Source of the DNA: JAQVWU01 sp964628455
Lineage (GTDB): Bacteria > Bacillota > Clostridia > Oscillospirales > CAG-272
Reading direction: 5' to 3'
DNA length: 17,548 bases
NCBI GenBank assembly: GCA_964628455.1
Contig: CAZVPD010000073.1
Span: forward strand, 1-17,548
A program made the position numbers and the translations under genes. The notes under the pieces are model-generated. The model had not been told where the DNA came from. It searched no databases and was given only the letters and a program-made list of their open reading frames with translations. Position 1 is the stretch's first letter. Every line of letters starts with the position of its first letter. This document shows positions 1-7,388 of the stretch, piece by piece.

Positions 1-150
1 GGCATGGGCTACTGCGGCTGCGAAACCATCGCTAAACTCAAGGAAACCGGCCGTTTTATCAGGATCACCGGCGCAGGACTGCGCGAATCCCATCCGCACG
101 ACATCAACATAACCAAAGAAGCTCCCAACTACAGCGTACAGGTCCTATAA
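1..150 (+). CDS. guaB: IMP dehydrogenase, C-terminal end (partial)
   Basis: The open frame runs in from the left edge and ends in TAA at 148-150, leaving the last 49 residues. They read GMGYCGC at the start, then ITGAGLRESHPHD and a tail ending APNYSVQVL. This is the conserved C-terminus of bacterial IMP dehydrogenase, where the E-S-H residues help bind the activating potassium ion. The enzyme oxidises IMP to XMP with NAD+, the committed step to guanine nucleotides in the cytosol. The catalytic cysteine loop and CBS domains lie outside the window. The next gene on the same strand begins 49 bases later without an obvious terminator between, so read-through is possible. Purine salvage genes (xpt and a nucleoside-type transporter) lie a few kilobases downstream on the other strand. 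Confidence 0.93.
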   Translation, partial: GMGYCGCETIAKLKETGRFIRITGAGLRESHPHDINITKEAPNYSVQVL

Positions 151-199
151 TTTATATTATAACGGCACATGACGGATCATCTTCAGCAAGGAGAAACCG

Positions 200-883
200 A
201 TGTTAAAAACAGACAAAAATATCATTATAACTCTCGACGACTTTAGCCTGACCGAAAAGGAACGCGACAGACTGATCACAGTCGCCGGAACAGACAATTC
301 GGACGAAATTTGCGGAATGCTCGATTCCGCCGCAGCGGCAGCCCGTCCGTTCGCGCTTTACGCCGTGCTTCCCATCGATGAAAAGACCGAAAACGGCGTC
401 GTGATCAACGGGGTAACCATAAAATCCCCGCTCATGCGAACGAATTTCGACCGTGTAAACCGGGTGTTTCCCTATATCGTGACCTGCGGCCCCGCGCTTG
501 AGGACTGGTCGAAGACTTACAGCGACGACCCTCTGGGCGAATATTTCGCGGATGAGATAAAAAAACTGTATCTCGGAAAAATGATATTCAGAATGAACGA
601 GTATATCCGAAGCGAATACGGCATAAAATCCCACTTCCCGACCATGAATCCGGGTTCGATCAAAGAATGGCCGCTTTCGGGTCAGCGCGAACTGTTTGAG
701 ATCTTCGGCCGCGGCTATATACTGGAGCATATCGGAGTCCGGCTGACCGACTCGATGCTGATGCTTCCCTCCAAAACAGTCAGCGGCATAGGATTCGAAA
801 GCGAAAAGCAGTATCACAACTGCACGCGCTGTCCGCTGACCAATTGTCCCAACCGCCGCGCCGAACAGGAGATCGCCGTATGA
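200..883 (+). CDS. Stand-alone vitamin B12-dependent methionine synthase activation domain-like protein
   Basis: This 227-residue protein has no signal peptide and is presumably cytosolic. Residues 148-159 (TMNPGSIKEWPL) and 181-197 (RLTDSMLMLPSKTVSGI) are hallmarks of a family related to the reactivation domain of cobalamin-dependent methionine synthase (MetH). The C-terminus carries three cysteines (208, 211 and 216) in a CxxCxxxxC arrangement, which could bind a metal or cluster. In MetH the equivalent domain binds S-adenosylmethionine and supports reductive remethylation of cob(II)alamin. Stand-alone relatives are usually assigned to corrinoid methyltransferase systems. I infer a similar role, but no methyltransferase or corrinoid protein is visible here. 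The start at 200 is supported by AAGGAG at 189-194. Its TGA overlaps the next gene's ATG (ATGA, 880-883), implying translational coupling. Confidence 0.8.
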   Translation: MLKTDKNIIITLDDFSLTEKERDRLITVAGTDNSDEICGMLDSAAAAARPFALYAVLPIDEKTENGVVINGVTIKSPLMRTNFDRVNRVFPYIVTCGPALEDWSKTYSDDPLGEYFADEIKKLYLGKMIFRMNEYIRSEYGIKSHFPTMNPGSIKEWPLSGQRELFEIFGRGYILEHIGVRLTDSMLMLPSKTVSGIGFESEKQYHNCTRCPLTNCPNRRAEQEIAV

Positions 884-1470
884 TAAAAAAACTTCTGCCG
901 ATGCTTTGCGTCATCATGACGTTTTCCCTGTTTTCATGCGGACAGGGCGTGACATTCAGGAAACCCGCTCCGGTCGAAGGAGCGACGAACTACGTAACCA
1001 TTGAAATGACCGACGGAAAAACCATCGTCATCGAATTATACCCCGACATTGCGCCGGTTACGGTCGCCAATTTCCAGAAACTCGCGGCTTCGGGATTTTA
1101 CGACGGACTTATTTTTCACCGCGTCATCAAGGATTTTATGATCCAGTGCGGAGATCCCACCGGCACCGGCACCGGCGGGTCGGAGGAGACCATCACAGGC
1201 GAATTCGCGGCAAACGGTATTGAAAACAACCTTTCCCACACGCGCGGCACCGTATCCATGGGGCGAAAAAGCAGCGGTTACGATACGGCTTCCTCCCACT
1301 TTTTCATCTGTCACGGCGACGCCTCCAAACTCGACGGCAGTTATGCCGCTTTCGGTAAAGTCATCGAAGGCATGGACACGGTCGACGCCATAGCGACAAC
1401 ACCCACAGACGACAACGACAAACCCCTGAATGATCAGACCATCAAAAAAATCACTTTCACGGAACGGTAA
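880..1470 (+). CDS. Cyclophilin-type peptidyl-prolyl cis-trans isomerase lipoprotein
   Basis: This 196-residue protein would isomerise proline peptide bonds and assist folding of secreted proteins at the outer face of the membrane. Residues 1-19 form a lipoprotein signal peptide (MIKK, hydrophobic core) ending in LFSC, with C20 as the lipidated cysteine. Residues about 38-195 are the cyclophilin fold. FHRVIKDFMIQCGDP (79-93) gives the catalytic arginine R81 plus F86 and Q89, and GTGTGG follows. The usual NGSQFFI motif is SSHFFI at 138-143, with H140 in place of Gln, as seen in many bacterial cyclophilins. I prefer the ATG at 880 over 844 because it starts exactly at the signal peptide and has AGGAG at 867-871. 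The start codon overlaps the upstream stop. Confidence 0.92.
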   Translation: MIKKLLPMLCVIMTFSLFSCGQGVTFRKPAPVEGATNYVTIEMTDGKTIVIELYPDIAPVTVANFQKLAASGFYDGLIFHRVIKDFMIQCGDPTGTGTGGSEETITGEFAANGIENNLSHTRGTVSMGRKSSGYDTASSHFFICHGDASKLDGSYAAFGKVIEGMDTVDAIATTPTDDNDKPLNDQTIKKITFTER

Positions 1471-1500
1471 CGCAAAAAAACTATCCGACAATCATAGATA

Positions 1501-1555
1501 AGCAGGACGGAAAGCCCTTTAAAAAAGCTTTCCGTCCTGCTTTATTTGTTTTTTT
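1501..1555 (+). terminator. Intrinsic terminator after the cyclophilin gene
   Basis: A perfect 15-bp inverted repeat (AGCAGGACGGAAAGC at 1501-1515, its complement at 1527-1541) has an 11-base loop and is followed by a T-rich tract to 1555. It terminates the plus-strand unit. The T tract overlaps the TAA of the convergent permease gene (1554-1556). The same stem may block minus-strand transcription, but there is no good T tract on that side. Confidence 0.92.
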
Positions 1556-2537
1556 ATCGCTCTTCCCTGTAGTAATTCACTCCGCAGGCAGCGGGCTGAG
1601 CGCTGATCCTGCAGCGGGGCACCGATGAAATCACCAGAACGACCGCCGTGATCACGAACGGCAGCATGACGTAGAACGCGTTCGGGATGTCCGAAAGGAA
1701 GGACAAGGCAGGAAACGCGGCGGCAAAATCGTTTGCACGGACCTGGAAAACAGAGAATCCGCCGAATACAAGAGAACCGAAAACCGCTTTTAAAGGGCTC
1801 CAACGCGCGAAGATGACCAGCGCTACCGAGATCCATCCCTGTCCGCTGATACAGCCGTTGTTCCAGACGCCGTTGCCGTTGATGAGCGCAATATAAGCGC
1901 CGCCCAAACCGCATATACCGCCGCCCAGAATGCAGTTCACGTATTTCACCAGATTCACATTGATCCCGGAAGCGTCGGCCGCGGCCGGATTTTCGCCGAC
2001 GGCACGCATCTTCAGCCCCGGAAGGGTATAATTCAGATAGACCCAGCAGATAAGCGCAGCCGCAAGAGAAAGGTATACGAGTATATTATGGGAAAACAGC
2101 ACCTTGCCCGCATACGGGATCTCCGAGAGAACGGGGACGGGTATTTCGGCCAGTTCCGCCGAAAATGCCGCCGACAATTTGGGTGTTCCCCCCTCGGTGC
2201 CCTTGATCAGCATTTCGCCGAAAAATGAAGCAAGCCCGGTTCCGAATATGGTAAGGGTCAGTCCCGTGACGTTCTGGTTCGCCTGCATGGTGACGGTAAA
2301 AAAAGCGAAAATAAGCGCTCCGAAAGCCCCTGCCGCAAAAGCGGCGAAGAGCGCGGCAGGCAGGCTGTCCGTTACGAATCCGGCAAAGAATCCCGCGAAA
2401 GCGCCCATATACATCATGCCTTCGACGCCCAGATTCAGGCTGCCGGACTTCTCCGTTATGATTTCACCCGTTGTTCCGAACAGCAGCGGCGTGCCCGCTT
2501 TTATCGCCGCGAACAGGAAGTTGATGATCGTATTCAC
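1554..2537 (-). CDS. nupQ: BMP-family ABC transporter permease (NupQ-like)
   Basis: This 327-residue, very hydrophobic integral membrane protein starts MNTIINFLFAAIKAGTPLL and contains TGEIITEKSGSLNLGVEGMM (residues about 23-42), typical of the second permease of purine nucleoside and basic-membrane-protein transporters (Bacillus NupQ/YufQ). A conserved cytoplasmic loop, MRAVGENPAAADASGI, is the likely coupling segment for the ATPase. With the adjacent permease it would form the membrane channel. The start is GTG at 2537, overlapping the upstream stop (GTGA, 2534-2537), with AGAAGG just upstream, so it is translationally coupled. It is the last gene of the minus-strand operon. Nucleoside specificity is inferred from family and neighbours, and a sugar or other substrate is possible. 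Confidence 0.9.
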   Translation of the reverse strand: MNTIINFLFAAIKAGTPLLFGTTGEIITEKSGSLNLGVEGMMYMGAFAGFFAGFVTDSLPAALFAAFAAGAFGALIFAFFTVTMQANQNVTGLTLTIFGTGLASFFGEMLIKGTEGGTPKLSAAFSAELAEIPVPVLSEIPYAGKVLFSHNILVYLSLAAALICWVYLNYTLPGLKMRAVGENPAAADASGINVNLVKYVNCILGGGICGLGGAYIALINGNGVWNNGCISGQGWISVALVIFARWSPLKAVFGSLVFGGFSVFQVRANDFAAAFPALSFLSDIPNAFYVMLPFVITAVVLVISSVPRCRISAQPAACGVNYYREER

Positions 2538-3652
2538 GGCAACATACCTTCTTTCATCCTCTTTTTCGGAACGAGTTTATAGCGTACAAAGAAATCCGCG
2601 CCCAGGATCACAAACAGGATGACTCCCTGCAAAATATCGGAGACGGAAGAGGAAACGCCGAACGTGCTTTCCGCAACGCCGCATCCTTTTTCGAGCATGC
2701 CGAACAAAGCCGAAACCGCCGCTATTCCGAACGGATTGAGTTTTGCCAGCCAGGCAACGATGATGGCGGTAAATCCCACCCCCGATGCGATGCCCATACT
2801 GAGCGTATGGCTGGTCGCGTCACCCGCGGCCTGCAGCATTCCGGCCAGACCCGCAACGGCGGCAGACAAAAACATCGTGCGCATGATGATCTTTGCGTTG
2901 TTCATACCCGCATAACGGGCAGTATCCGTACTGTCGCCCACAACGGCAATTTCATAACCCTGTTTGGTATATTTCAGATAGATATAGATGACCACGACAA
3001 GACCCAGAGCGATCATCCAGCTTACGTCGAGTCCGCCGATTTTGTCTATCCAGGCATTCTCGGGATATTTCGCTATTTTTGGGAACCCGCCTGCGGCGGG
3101 ATCCCTCCACGGACCGTCCCTCAGATATTGTATGATATACAGGGCGATATAATTCAACATCAGCGTCAGAAGCGTTTCATTGGTCCCGTAACGGCACCTG
3201 AAGAACGCAGCCGTCATCCCCCAGACACCCCCGAACAAAATACCGGCCGCAGCCATCAGCAGAATGGTCAGTCCGTGCGGGAGTGAAGGACCGAAATTCA
3301 AAGCGATAAACGAAGCTCCTATCGCCCCCATGATAAACTGCCCTTCCGCGCCTATATTCCAGAATTTCATTTTAAACGCAAGCGCCACGCCGAGGGAGGT
3401 GATCAACAGCGGTATGATGATCCGCACCAGTGAAATTGCGGACAGCGCGGACCTGAAGCAGCCGGAAATCACGACCGCATAGAAAGAGAAGGGATTCACA
3501 CCCATCAAAGTCATAAACAGGCCTCCGGCCGTCAGCGCAGTCAGTACCGCCGTCGTATAATACAGCAGTGATTTCCGAAACGGGAGTTCTGCACGCCTGA
3601 CCATCCTGAAAAGAGGTTCGGAGACGGTTTTTCTTTGAACAGCCGCATTCAT
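2534..3652 (-). CDS. nupP: BMP-family ABC transporter permease (NupP-like)
   Basis: This 372-residue integral membrane protein has many hydrophobic segments. WNIGAEGQFIMGAIGASFIA and the loop YEIAVVGDSTDTARYAGMN are family signatures of the first permease in BMP/NupP (YufP) systems, and the GDSTDTARYAGM loop probably docks on the ATPase. The frame is open upstream to 3760, but those 36 codons lie inside the ATPase gene and look like spurious translation. The start MNAAVQRK at 3652 overlaps the ATPase stop by ATGA (3649-3652), the same coupling used before the next permease. It would pair with the downstream permease and the double ATPase. The charged N-terminal segment before the first membrane helix is unremarkable. 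Confidence 0.9.
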   Translation of the reverse strand: MNAAVQRKTVSEPLFRMVRRAELPFRKSLLYYTTAVLTALTAGGLFMTLMGVNPFSFYAVVISGCFRSALSAISLVRIIIPLLITSLGVALAFKMKFWNIGAEGQFIMGAIGASFIALNFGPSLPHGLTILLMAAAGILFGGVWGMTAAFFRCRYGTNETLLTLMLNYIALYIIQYLRDGPWRDPAAGGFPKIAKYPENAWIDKIGGLDVSWMIALGLVVVIYIYLKYTKQGYEIAVVGDSTDTARYAGMNNAKIIMRTMFLSAAVAGLAGMLQAAGDATSHTLSMGIASGVGFTAIIVAWLAKLNPFGIAAVSALFGMLEKGCGVAESTFGVSSSVSDILQGVILFVILGADFFVRYKLVPKKRMKEGMLP

Positions 3653-5202
3653 ACGGACGCCTCGCTCTTCACAACGCTTTGGACGCCGGTCATAAGCAGC
3701 CCGATCTGTTCTTTCGCGGCTTCGGCAGCGTTCAGTATACCCGTCACTCTTCCGCGGCATAACACCATAATACGGTCACACAGTTCAAGCATGACGTCAA
3801 GGTCCTCACCGATGAACAAGATTCCGGAGCCCGATTTTTTCTGCCTGTTTATGAGATTATAGATCGTATACGACGAATTGATATCCAGCCCGCGAACCGG
3901 ATAAGCCGTTATCAGGACCCGGGGATTCGCTTCGATTTCTCTTCCGAGCAAAACTTTCTGCACATTCCCACCCGAAAGACGGCGTACGGGCATCGATACG
4001 GACGGCGTGCTGATTTCAAGCTGCCTGATCACTTTGCGCGCCATCGCAGAAGCGAATTTCCGGTCGACAAAAACACTCCCGAACGGTTTGCGGTAACTTT
4101 TCAGCATCATGTTGTCGGTAATATCCAGTGAAGCGGCAAGACCCATCCCAAGCCTGTCTTCCGGAATGAAACTCATCGAAATGCCCAGCTTTATGATATC
4201 AAGCGGAGTCCTGCCCCCGATATTTTCATTCTTATACAAGATCGCGCCTTTATGGATCTTCTGCAGGCCCGCGATCGCTTCGCACAACTCCTTCTGACCG
4301 CTGCCGGCAATTCCCGCCACGCCGAGTATCTCCCCCTCGTCAAGGTCAAAGGAAACGTCATCCAGCGCTTCGACGCCGTCTCCGTCCGTCACCGAAAGAT
4401 GATGCACATGAAGAAGGTTGGCGCCTCGGGGTACCGCGGGGCGTTCGATCGACAATTCGACCTTTCTTCCGACCATCCGTTCGGTCAGCGATTCCGCCGT
4501 CGCTCCGGACGTTTTCACCGTGTCGATGCTCTTTCCGCGCCTCAGGATGGTCACGCTGTCGCTTATTTCAAGCACTTCATTCAGCTTATGCGTGATGATG
4601 ATGACGGCGCATCCTTTGTTTTTCATACTTCGCAGAATCGAAAACAAACGGACGGTCTCCTGCGGAGTAAGGACCGCGGTGGGTTCGTCCAGTATCAGAA
4701 TATCCGCGCCGTAGTACAGGACTTTGAGTATCTCAAGCGTCTGTTTTTCCCCCACCGACATATCGCAGACGCGGCGTGTCATATCGACGTTCATCCCGTA
4801 TAGTTCCGATATTTTCACGGCGCGCGCATATCTTTTTTTTGTCAGAAAAAACCGTTCGCCGGCGGCGCTGTTTTTTATTCCGACAGAGGCGCCCATGATG
4901 ATGTTATCGGCCGCCGTCATAACCTCCACCAGTTTAAAATGCTGATGGATCATACCGATACCCAGACGTTTTGCATCCTCCGGCGAGTTGATATACGCTT
5001 CTTTTCCGTCGATACGGATACTGCCGCTGTCGGGACGGTATATCCCCGAAAGCATATTCATAAGCGTGGTTTTCCCCGAACCGTTTTCTCCCAGCAAAGC
5101 GAGGATCTCGCCTTTCCGGACCGACAGGTCGATGCCGTCGTTGGCGATAACCTCACCGAAAACTTTTGTTATACCGCGCAGTTCGATTGCATGTGCAGTC
5201 AT
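3649..5202 (-). CDS. nupO: Nucleoside/simple-sugar ABC transporter, tandem ATP-binding protein (NupO-like)
   Basis: This 517-residue cytosolic protein has two fused ABC domains, the normal size for the family (Bacillus NupO/YufO). Domain 1 has Walker A GENGSGKTT (38-46), signature SVGEKQ (149-154), Walker B ILILDEPT (168-175) and the H-loop histidine (ITH, 203-205). Domain 2 has a degenerate nucleotide loop GIAGSGQKEL (297-306) and signature LSGGNVQK (409-416). Its Walker B region VLITAYPVRGLD lacks the catalytic acidic pair, as is common in the second half of this family. It powers uptake by the two downstream permeases. The start ATG at 5202 is preceded by GGTGAT. It sits 146 bases after the lipoprotein gene, with a terminator hairpin between, and overlaps the next gene by 4 bases. 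Confidence 0.93.
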   Translation of the reverse strand: MTAHAIELRGITKVFGEVIANDGIDLSVRKGEILALLGENGSGKTTLMNMLSGIYRPDSGSIRIDGKEAYINSPEDAKRLGIGMIHQHFKLVEVMTAADNIIMGASVGIKNSAAGERFFLTKKRYARAVKISELYGMNVDMTRRVCDMSVGEKQTLEILKVLYYGADILILDEPTAVLTPQETVRLFSILRSMKNKGCAVIIITHKLNEVLEISDSVTILRRGKSIDTVKTSGATAESLTERMVGRKVELSIERPAVPRGANLLHVHHLSVTDGDGVEALDDVSFDLDEGEILGVAGIAGSGQKELCEAIAGLQKIHKGAILYKNENIGGRTPLDIIKLGISMSFIPEDRLGMGLAASLDITDNMMLKSYRKPFGSVFVDRKFASAMARKVIRQLEISTPSVSMPVRRLSGGNVQKVLLGREIEANPRVLITAYPVRGLDINSSYTIYNLINRQKKSGSGILFIGEDLDVMLELCDRIMVLCRGRVTGILNAAEAAKEQIGLLMTGVQSVVKSEASV

Positions 5203-5248
5203 TGTATCACCGTCCCTTTCCTCAGGGCGAGATTATTTGGCTTTATTT

Positions 5249-5314
5249 AAAAAAAAGCGGAGACAACTTCCTTAAACGCTGAAACAAACAGTGTTCGGGA
5301 GAAGGTATCTCCGC
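5249..5314 (-). terminator. Intrinsic terminator / attenuator inside the nup operon
   Basis: On the minus strand a 14-position stem (arms at 5301-5314 and 5257-5270, with one mismatch and one G-U pair, starting GCGGAGA) encloses a loop of about 30 bases. Eight T residues follow (A8 on plus, 5249-5256). It lies between the binding-lipoprotein gene and the ATPase gene. No promoter is evident between it and the ATPase start, so partial read-through would give more binding protein than membrane complex. Confidence 0.82.
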
Positions 5315-5348
5315 GCATTATCAGAATAACAGGATCGGGTCCGGGAGG

Positions 5349-6500
5349 TTACGCCTCTATAACGTTGGCATAATACCAGTTGATCCCGCCTGTAATAACG
5401 CTGTCTTCCAGACAGGCTCCGCCCGCGTCGACAATGATGTTCCCTTTATTGTCGGTCAGAGCTTCATCGATCAGGGAAACATCCGTACCGTCGACTTTGA
5501 TCTGCTTGCCGTCGAACACGCCGAACGAGCCGTCCTTGATGAGCGCTTTTACGGAATCCACAATAGCCTGCGTCCCTTCGGCACAATTTGCCGACAGAGG
5601 GGATATATCGACAAATCCTTCGGACAGACCGCCGAAATAATTGCCGAATTCCGCCCATTTGCCGTCCACGACAGCCTGGGCAGCCGCCGTATAATAGACA
5701 CCCCAGTTCCAGATCGGAGCGGTGAGATGCGCGGCAGGCGCCGCAGGCGTCATATCGGAGTTGTATCCGCAGCCCCAGACGCCTCTTTTTTCGGCGGCAA
5801 GCTGAGGAGCGGTCGTGTCGCAGTGCTGGGCGATCACATCACAGCCGAGATCGAGCAGCGCTTCCGCAGCCTGATTTTCAAGGTCGACGCTGAACCATGT
5901 GTTGGTCACCTTGACATATACTTTTGCATCGGGGTTCACGGCGGCGACGCCTTTGGCAAACGCGTCAAGCCCGCCTGTAACTTCCGAGTTGGTGATATCC
6001 ATGGCAGCGACAAAGCCGATCAGATCCGACTGTGTTTTTAAGCCCGCGGCTATTCCGGCAAGATAACGGGCCTGGTAGATACGCCCGAAATAATTGTTGA
6101 AATTTGTCTCATTGGACATATAACCGGATCCGTGGGAGAAAATCACATCGGGATGGGTTTCGGCGAGTTCCGCCATCGTCTCCATATAACCCCAGCTCGT
6201 ACCGAAAATAATCTTGGCACCCGCTTCGATGCATTCTTCCATGGCTGTTTTGGTGGCAGCGGCATCGGTATCGGCTATATTCACCTTGCGTATGATCTGG
6301 CTGTCCGACAGTCCCAGATTTTTTTGCATGGCGACAATACCCTGATCATGTGCATAGGAATAACCCGCGCCGTCCGACGGGTTGCCGATATGGATCACGC
6401 CGACTTTAAAATCCTCGGGAACAGCGGTCCCGCAGCCTGACAACAGCGCAAATGAAGCGGCCATGATCAGCACAAGAAGCAATGCGGTGATTTTTTTCAT
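5349..6500 (-). CDS. nupN: BMP/NupN-family ABC transporter substrate-binding lipoprotein
   Basis: This 383-residue protein starts with a lipoprotein signal peptide ending LLSGC, with C23 as the lipidation site. The mature part begins EDFKVGVIHIGNPSDGAGYSY and contains IIFGTSWGYMETMAELAETHPDVIFSHGSG-type text, then YFGRIYQARYLAGIAAG (residues about 138-154). All are typical of the basic membrane protein / PnrA-like family, which bind purine nucleosides outside the membrane. A strong GGAGGA Shine-Dalgarno site precedes the ATG at 6500. It follows xpt by 73 bases and may be co-transcribed with it. A TATAAT-like box at 6531-6536 (minus) lacks a recognisable -35, so an own promoter is only possible. 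Purine nucleoside binding is inferred from the family and from xpt. Confidence 0.9.
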   Translation of the reverse strand: MKKITALLLVLIMAASFALLSGCGTAVPEDFKVGVIHIGNPSDGAGYSYAHDQGIVAMQKNLGLSDSQIIRKVNIADTDAAATKTAMEECIEAGAKIIFGTSWGYMETMAELAETHPDVIFSHGSGYMSNETNFNNYFGRIYQARYLAGIAAGLKTQSDLIGFVAAMDITNSEVTGGLDAFAKGVAAVNPDAKVYVKVTNTWFSVDLENQAAEALLDLGCDVIAQHCDTTAPQLAAEKRGVWGCGYNSDMTPAAPAAHLTAPIWNWGVYYTAAAQAVVDGKWAEFGNYFGGLSEGFVDISPLSANCAEGTQAIVDSVKALIKDGSFGVFDGKQIKVDGTDVSLIDEALTDNKGNIIVDAGGACLEDSVITGGINWYYANVIEA

Positions 6501-6573
6501 AAAGTAACTTCCTCCGTTATATATGTTTTTATTATAAACACGGCAGCAGCCATGAGAATAACCGATTCCCGGA

Positions 6574-7146
6574 TCATCGTCTGAACAGAACCGTCCTGTC
6601 GTCCATGCTGTCGATCACAGCCAGCGACTCAACGCGCACCCCCATGGAGCGAATCATGTCGCCGCCCCCCTGAAATCCCTTTTCAATCACGATCCCGGCG
6701 CCGGCCACGACAGCGCCGGCATCCCGGACCAGCCTGATGAGTCCCAGGAGCGCGTTGCCCTTGGCCAGAAAATCGTCGATCAGCAGCACGCTGTCCTCCG
6801 GATGAAGAAATTCTTTTGATATGACAATATCATATACGCGGTCATGCGTGAACGATTCCACTCTTCCCGTATAAACGTCCCCCGCGATGTTTTTCGTGTG
6901 CGTTTTTTTGGCGAACAGAGCCGGAACATTGAAATACTGGGCGGCTATACAGGCAATGCCTATTCCCGATGCTTCTATCGTCAGAAGCTTCGTGATTTTT
7001 ATTCCGTCAAACAGGCGTCTGAATTCACGTCCCGCTTCATTCAGCAGCACCACGTCGATCTGATGGTTCAGAAAACTGTCGACTTTCAATATATTGCCGG
7101 GAAATACTTTCCCGTCCCGGAGTATCCGATCTTCCAGCAGCTTCAT
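6574..7146 (-). CDS. xpt: Xanthine phosphoribosyltransferase
   Basis: This 190-residue cytosolic type I phosphoribosyltransferase has the normal length for Xpt. It converts xanthine plus PRPP to XMP, and IMP dehydrogenase produces the same XMP. The diagnostic features are MKLLEDRILRDG at the start, GNILKVDSFLNHQID (18-31), LTIEASGIG (55-63), the PRPP loop VLLIDDFLAKGNAL (120-133) and GIVIEKGFQGGGD near the C-terminus. The start ATG at 7146 has no close Shine-Dalgarno site. The nearest GGAG lies about 24 bases upstream, inside a small hairpin (GGAGCG paired with CGCTTC). An ATG seven bases upstream is out of frame. The leader from the mapped promoter is only about 70 nt, too short for the purine riboswitch that often controls xpt. 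The downstream genes encode a nucleoside-type transporter, suggesting a purine-salvage operon. Confidence 0.94.
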   Translation of the reverse strand: MKLLEDRILRDGKVFPGNILKVDSFLNHQIDVVLLNEAGREFRRLFDGIKITKLLTIEASGIGIACIAAQYFNVPALFAKKTHTKNIAGDVYTGRVESFTHDRVYDIVISKEFLHPEDSVLLIDDFLAKGNALLGLIRLVRDAGAVVAGAGIVIEKGFQGGGDMIRSMGVRVESLAVIDSMDDRTVLFRR

Positions 7147-7223
7147 AATCCATGCCGAAGCGGGAAATCGCTCCGTATCCTTTTCTTTTTATAATCAGCC
7201 GAACAAGGGAAAAACTTAAAACT

Positions 7224-7252
7224 ATTATACAATATAAAACGGGCTTTTTCAA
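7224..7252 (-). promoter_or_regulatory. Sigma-A promoter of xpt
   Basis: On the minus strand TTGAAA (7252-7247), a 17-bp spacer and a perfect TATAAT (7229-7224) lie about 80 bases upstream of the xpt ATG. It is divergent from the cysK promoter about 80 bases away. It probably drives xpt and the transporter genes. Confidence 0.85.
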
Positions 7253-7326
7253 GAGCTATTTCTTAAAATATGAAGAAAACGCGAAATAATAAAATACACG
7301 TCCGCAGCGCGGGCCGGTTCCGTTTG

Positions 7327-7350
7327 ACTTGACACAACAGGCAAGTTGTG
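7327..7350 (+). promoter_or_regulatory. Candidate operator within the cysK promoter
   Basis: A perfect palindrome CACAAC-N6-GTTGTG (7333-7338 and 7345-7350) fills the spacer between -35 and -10. It overlaps a second inverted pair, ACTTG-N10-CAAGT (7327-7331 and 7342-7346). This is an ideal place for a repressor that blocks RNA polymerase. The regulator is unknown and none is encoded nearby. Confidence 0.5.
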
Positions 7351-7357
7351 CTATGAT
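7329..7357 (+). promoter_or_regulatory. Sigma-A promoter of cysK
   Basis: TTGACA (7329-7334), a 17-bp spacer and TATGAT (7352-7357) lie 31 bases before the cysK start. The -35 is perfect and the -10 differs from consensus at one position. Confidence 0.85.
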
Positions 7358-7388
7358 AATTAAATTAAAATAAAAACCCGGAGAACAT

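Noticed and set aside
4252..4803. 183-codon plus-strand open frame
   Set aside because: It is antisense to the nupO ATPase gene, including its Walker B and signature codons, with no family resemblance.
7147..7328. Purine riboswitch upstream of xpt
   Set aside because: The promoter at 7224-7252 leaves a leader of about 70 nt. None of the conserved aptamer loops or a terminator could be found.
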